Source: Mactromeris polynyma | Taxonomy: Eukaryota; Mollusca; Bivalvia; Venerida; Mactridae | Assembly: GCA_032209605.1 (NCBI GenBank) | Contig: JASFXZ010000035.1 | Coordinates: 4,751,748 to 4,815,747, forward strand | DNA: 64,000 nt | Reading direction: 5' to 3' | Shown: positions 59,201 through 64,000 of the stretch, in pieces | Numbering within the stretch: the stretch's first letter is position 1 | Layout of the letters: the number at the start of each line of letters is the position of its first letter | Position numbers and translations under genes: made by a program | Notes under the pieces: generated by a model | Seen by the model: the letters and a program-made list of their open reading frames with translations, nothing else | Database searches by the model: none | What the model was told of the DNA's origin: nothing

Positions 59201-62200
59201 ATTTGAATTTCACTACTATGCAATGTGCATATGATGATTGGCTCCCCACTTTTTTAAATTTCACTACTATGCATTGTGCATAATGGATGTAGATGGTTAT
59301 CTGTTTGTCTTTTCGAAGCTTCGCAGCTTGGCATGTGAAAGCCTCTCTCGGGCATGCCCAGCTAGTCACTAGCTGGGGTGAGTGGTACGCAGCATGACCG
59401 GTCAGCTGACATGGAAGTTGAATCACGTTGGTCCCTAATGTTTTGTAGTCCGTTGCTTCCTTGGAGTTTGTGTGTGGAGCCATTGTCTTATGTATGTGGC
59501 CTTTCCTGTAACAACTTAATCCTCCCTCTTTCTGGTCTTATCAATTCCATTACTTTCATTAACAATATTAAGATTATTTTAGTTTCTGTTTATTGGGGCT
59601 GCAGCAGTTTCCTTACCTTGAAATCCTGTACTTTCATCTTAAATGGACAGGTTCCAACTTTGAATATCATTAAGACTAGTATCCAACCCTTGCCATTCCT
59701 TGCTCCCAACCATTGCCATTCCTTGCTCCTAACCCTTGCCATTCCTTGCCCCCTACTTTTTTGTATTTCACTGACAGTTTAATTGTTAGTGTACGCTAGT
59801 TTCTTCAGACTTGAAATCAAGTATTTTTATGCTGTAATCATACAGCTGAGTTGTAATAAGTTTTGACTAATATTGCCACTGGTAACGGTCTGATCCACCC
59901 AACAGAAGTTGGGTTTGATTCAGGGTACCATTGGTATTTGATAATATGGGTTGTGCGTAGTCTTGATTGTTACATGCCCCTACTAGTGAGCTGGTCAGTG
60001 CCTGGTCATATGACCAGGACACTGTTCAACAGAGCAGTTTACCAACACAGTGTAGGAGCATGTAACAATTGAATCACGTTGGTCCCTAATGTTTTGTAGT
60101 CAGTTGCTTCCTTGGAGTTTGTGTGTGGAGCCATTGCCTTATGTATGTCGCCTTTCCTGTAGCAACTTAATCATCCCTCTTTCTGGTCTTATTAATTCCA
60201 TTCCTTTCATTAACGTATTAAGATTATTTTAGTTTCTGTTTATTGGGGCTGCAGCAGTTTTGTTACCCTTGAAATCCTGTACTTTCATCTTAAATGGACA
60301 GGTTCCAACTTTGAATATCATTAAGACTAGTATCCAACCCTTGCCATTCCTTGCTCCCAACCATTGCCATTCCTTGCCCCCTACTTATTTGTATTTCACT
60401 AACAGTTTAATTGTAAGTGTAAGCTAGTTTCTTCAGACTTGAAATCAAGTATTTTTATGCTGTAATCATACAGCTGAGTTGTAATAAGTTTTGACTAATA
60501 TTGCCACTGGTAACGGTCTGATCCACCCCACGGAGGAAGTTGGGTTTGATGCAGGGTACCATTGGTATTTGATAATACGGGTTGTGCGTAGTCTTGATTG
60601 TTACATGCCCCTACTAGTGAGCTGGTCAGTGCCTGGTCATATGACCAGGACACTGTTCAACAGAGCAGTTTACCAACACAGTGTAGGAGCATGTAACAAT
60701 TGAATCACGTTGGTCCCTAATGTTTTGTAGTCAGTTGCTTCCTTGGAGTTTGTGTGTGGAGCCATTGCCTTATGTATGTCGCCTTTCCTGTAGCAACTTA
60801 ATCATCCCTCTTTATGGTCTTATTAATTCCATTCCTTTCATTAACGTATTAAGATTATTTTAGTTTCTGTTTATTGGGGCTGCAGCAGTTTTGTTACCCT
60901 TGAAATCCTGTACTTTCATCTTAAATGGACAGGTTCCAACTTCGAATATCATTTAGACTAGTATCCAAACCTTGCCATTCCTTGCTCCCAACCATTGCCA
61001 TTCCTTGCTCCTAACCCTTGCCATTCCTTGCTCCTAACCCTTGCCATTCCTTGCCCTCTACTTTTTTGTATTTCACTGACAGTTTAATTGTTAGTGTACG
61101 CTAGTTTCTTCAGTCTTGAAATCAAGTATTTTTATGCTGTAATCATACAGCTGAGTTGTAATAAGTTTTGACTAATATTGCCACTGGTAACGGTCTGATC
61201 CACCCAACAGAAGTTGGGTTTGATTCAGGGTACCATTGGTATTTGATAATATGGGTTGTGCGTAGTCTTGATTGTTACATGCCCCTACTAGTGAGCTGGT
61301 CAGTGCCTGGTCATATGACCAGGACACTGTTCAACAGAGCAGTTTACCAACACAGTGTAGGAGCATGTAACAATTGAATCACGTTGGTCCCTAATGTTTT
61401 GTAGTCAGTTGCTTCCTTGGAGTTTGTGTGTGGAGCCATTGCCTTATGTATGTCGCCTTTCCTGTAGCAACTTAATCATCCCTCTTTCTGGTCTTATTAA
61501 TTCCATTCCTTTCATTAACGTATTAAGATTATTTTAGTTTCTGTTTATTGGGGCTGCAGCAGTTTTGTTACCCTTGAAATCCTGTACTTTCATCTTAAAT
61601 GGACAGGTTCCAACTTTGAATATCATTAAGACTAGTATCCAACCCTTGCCATTCCTTGCTCCCAACCATTGCCATTCCTTGCTCCTAACCCTTGCCATTC
61701 CTTGCCCCCTACTTTTTTGTATTTCACTGACAGTTTAATTGTTAGTGTAAGCTAGTTTCTTCAGACTTGAAATCAAGTATTTTTATGCTGTAATCATACA
61801 GCTGAGTTGTAATAAGTTTTGACTAATATTGCCACTGGTAACGGTCTGATCCACCCAACAGAAGTTGGGTTTGATTCAGGGTACCATTGGTATTTGATAA
61901 TATGGGTTGTGCGTAGTCTTGATTGTTACATGCCCCTACTAGTGAGCTGGTCAGTGCCTGGTCATATGACCAGGACACTGTTCAACAGAGCAGTTTACCA
62001 ACACAGTGTAGGAGCATGTAACAATTGAATCACGTTGGTCCCTAATGTTTTGTAGTCAGTTGCTTCCTTGGAGTTTGTGTGTGGAGCCATTGCCTTATGT
62101 ATGTCGCCTTTCCTGTAGCAACTTAATCATCCCTCTTTCTGGTCTTATTAATTCCATTCCTTTCATTAACGTATTAAGATTATTTTAGTTTCTGTTTATT

Positions 62201-63570
62201 GGGGCTGCAGCAGTTTTGTTACCCTTGAAATCCTGTACTTTCATCTTAAATGGACAGGTTCCAACTTTGAATATCATTAAGACTAGTATCCAACCCTTGC
62301 CATTCCTTGCTCCCAACCATTGCCATTCCTTGCCCCCTACTTATTTGTATTTCACTAACAGTTTAATTGTAAGTGTAAGCTAGTTTCTTCAGACTTGAAA
62401 TCAAGTATTTTTATGCTGTAATCATACAGCTGAGTTGTAATAAGTTTTGACTAATATTGCCACTGGTAACGGTCTGATCCACCCCACGGAGGAAGTTGGG
62501 TTTGATGCAGGGTACCATTGGTATTTGATAATACGGGTTGTGCGTAGTCTTGATTGTTACATGCCCCTACTAGTGAGCTGGTCAGTGCCTGGTCATATGA
62601 CCAGGACACTGTTCAACAGAGCAGTTTACCAACACAGTGTAGGAGCATGTAACAATTGAATCACGTTGGTCCCTAATGTTTTGTAGTCAGTTGCTTCCTT
62701 GGAGTTTGTGTGTGGAGCCATTGCCTTATGTATGTCGCCTTTCCTGTAGCAACTTAATCATCCCTCTTTCTGGTCTTATTAATTCCATTCCTTTCATTAA
62801 CGTATTAAGATTATTTTAGTTTCTGTTTATTGGGGCTGCAGCAGTTTTGTTACCCTTGAAATCCTGTACTTTCATCTTAAATGGACAGGTTCCAACTTTG
62901 AATATCATTAAGACTAGTATCCAACCCTTGCCATTCCTTGCTCCCAACCATTGCCATTCCTTGCCCCCTACTTATTTGTATTTCACTAACAGTTTAATTG
63001 TAAGTGTAAGCTAGTTTCTTCAGTCTTGAAATCAAGTATTTTTATGCTGTAATCATACAGCTGAGTTGTAATAAGTTTTGACTAATATTGCCACTGGTAA
63101 TGGTCTGATCCACCCGACGGAGGAAGTTGGGTTTGATGCAGGGTACCATTGGTATTTGATAATATGGGTTGTGCGTAGTCTTGATTGTTACATGCCCCTA
63201 CTAGTGAGCTGGTCAGTGCCTGGTCATATGACCAGGACACTGTTCAACAGAGCAGTTTACCAACACAGTGTAGGAGCATGTAACATTGGAAGTGTGTGCT
63301 GTCACCGAAGTGATCGTCTTCAGTCAACTGCATCATCAACTTTGTATTCTTGCAAATTGTGTTTCTGATGTTGAGTCTTCATGTGTATGCTTGCAGTCTC
63401 CAAAGCAATTGAATTTGGAGTGAATATTTGTTAGTAACCCAGAACTCGGTCTGATTTAAAGTGCATTTGCTAGGGTTCTTTTGTATTCTAATTATCTGAA
63501 CTTCCAAATGCCTTTTCTCATGGGTGTTTAATAGGTATTATGTTAATGTGTTCATTTTGTCTTTTCTCAG

Positions 63571-63643
63571 TCTCCTTTCACATGATGGCAAAGATGATGA
63601 CATAGAGTGTGGATAAGATGATGGCGAAAATGTTGTGATAAAA
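63571..63643 (+). other. Exon-like segment inside the satellite, copy 2 (nonsense)
   Basis: Same length and flanks as copy 1 (acceptor tttctcag, donor shifted to gtgaga), but an in-frame TAA replaces a Glu codon and one Lys codon has become Ile. If copy 1 was ever a coding exon, this copy is not. Confidence 0.4.
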
Positions 63644-64000
63644 GTGAGATAAGTTATTTGCTCCCAACCCTTGCCATTCCTAGCCCCCCCCCCCCCCTAC
63701 TTATTTGTATTTCACTAACAGTTTAATTGTAAGTGTAAGCTAGTTTCTTCAGTCTTGAAATCAAGTATTTTTATGCTGTAATCATACAGCTGAGTTGTAA
63801 TAAGTTTTGACTAATATTGCCACTGGTAACGGTCTGATCCACCCCACGGAGGAAGTTGGGTTTGATTCAGGGTACCATTGGTATTTGATAATATGGGTTG
63901 TGCGTAGTCTTGATTGTTACATGCCCCTACTACTGAGCTGGTCAGTACCTGGTCATATGACCAGGACACTGTTCAACAGTGCAGTTTACCAACACAGTGT

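Larger units (their letters stand above)
50613..64000. repeat. Complex satellite array with higher-order structure
   Basis: The core beginning ttgactaatattgccactgg recurs at 50886, 51616, 52900, 53531, 54208, 54859, 55487, 56720, 57348, 58002, 58630, 59863, 60491, 61168, 61819, 62447, 63078 and 63807. Spacing classes are about 628-677 bp (most), about 1,233-1,284 bp (three long monomers) and about 730 bp (first and last). Small length steps of about 23-26 bp come from runs of aacccttgccattccttgct. Blocks recur at offsets of 3,143 bp (55487-58630 onto the next), 6,960 bp (53531-55487 onto 60491-62447; both share the rare variant ttcgaatatcatttagac) and about 12,192 bp (50886 onto 63078). The array continues past the window end. 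Confidence 0.95.

Noticed and set aside
50886..63368. A 69-96 codon frame (MTNIATGNGL...) repeated in every satellite monomer
   Set aside because: Starts at TTG with a stop just upstream and has no splice site. Openness in all copies is expected from recent duplication. The 3-bp size difference is not by itself evidence of selection.

Overview
This is a eukaryotic, intron-bearing, AT-rich window that is best explained as genomic DNA of a mollusc, probably a bivalve. The grounds are GT-AG introns, abundant 'acatgta' motifs, Ty3/Gypsy, hAT, mariner, pogo-like and LINE remnants, and dispersed 'aaggtcacac..aggtcaaagg' repeats of the kind common in bivalves. The species is not identifiable by reading alone. 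No rRNA, tRNA or CRISPR locus was recognised. Most of the window is mobile or tandemly repeated DNA.

Layout. 1-225: probable last exons of a + strand host gene, poly(A) signal at 296. 3336-3965: a small inverted-repeat element split by a 480-bp foldback element with a 10-bp target duplication. 4745-7197 (-): decayed hAT transposase. 7882-9632: 70-bp minisatellite. 10023-17538 (-): Ty3/Gypsy element 1 (3' LTR, polypurine tract, an extra zinc-finger ORF, broken pol, 5'-deleted gag, LTR scrap). 18015-18776: LINE 3' end. 19365-20287: 31-bp minisatellite abutting a truncated mariner (20288-20640, -). 24071-24378: 30-bp minisatellite. 27847-35506 (+): at least twelve exons of a transposase-like gene carrying in-frame stops. 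35839-44470 (-): Ty3/Gypsy element 2 (ORF3, pol, gag, primer-binding site, probable 5' LTR), with its 3' end lost. 45511-46976: pogo/Tigger-like element with TA target duplication. 50613-64000: a complex satellite, at least 18 monomers, running off the window.

The most notable point is shared by the two Gypsy elements. Each has, between pol and the 3' end, a third ORF on the same strand that encodes a C2H2-type zinc-finger protein and begins within a few bases of a canonical splice acceptor. In element 1 it sits just before the polypurine tract and 3' LTR, so it is internal to the element, in the position where env lies in errantiviruses. A spliced zinc-finger accessory protein is the inference. 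Element 2 also carries a textbook -1 frameshift heptamer (TTTAAAC) directly before the gag stop. Both elements are now defective: stops and frameshifts in gag or pol, and an integrase core shortened by about 40 residues in element 2.

The second notable structure is the satellite at the right end. It has an imperfect 100-bp hairpin with a perfect 18-bp palindrome in every monomer. Monomer classes diverge exactly at the hairpin end. Nested higher-order periods of 3,143, 6,960 and about 12,192 bp can be read from the monomer spacing.
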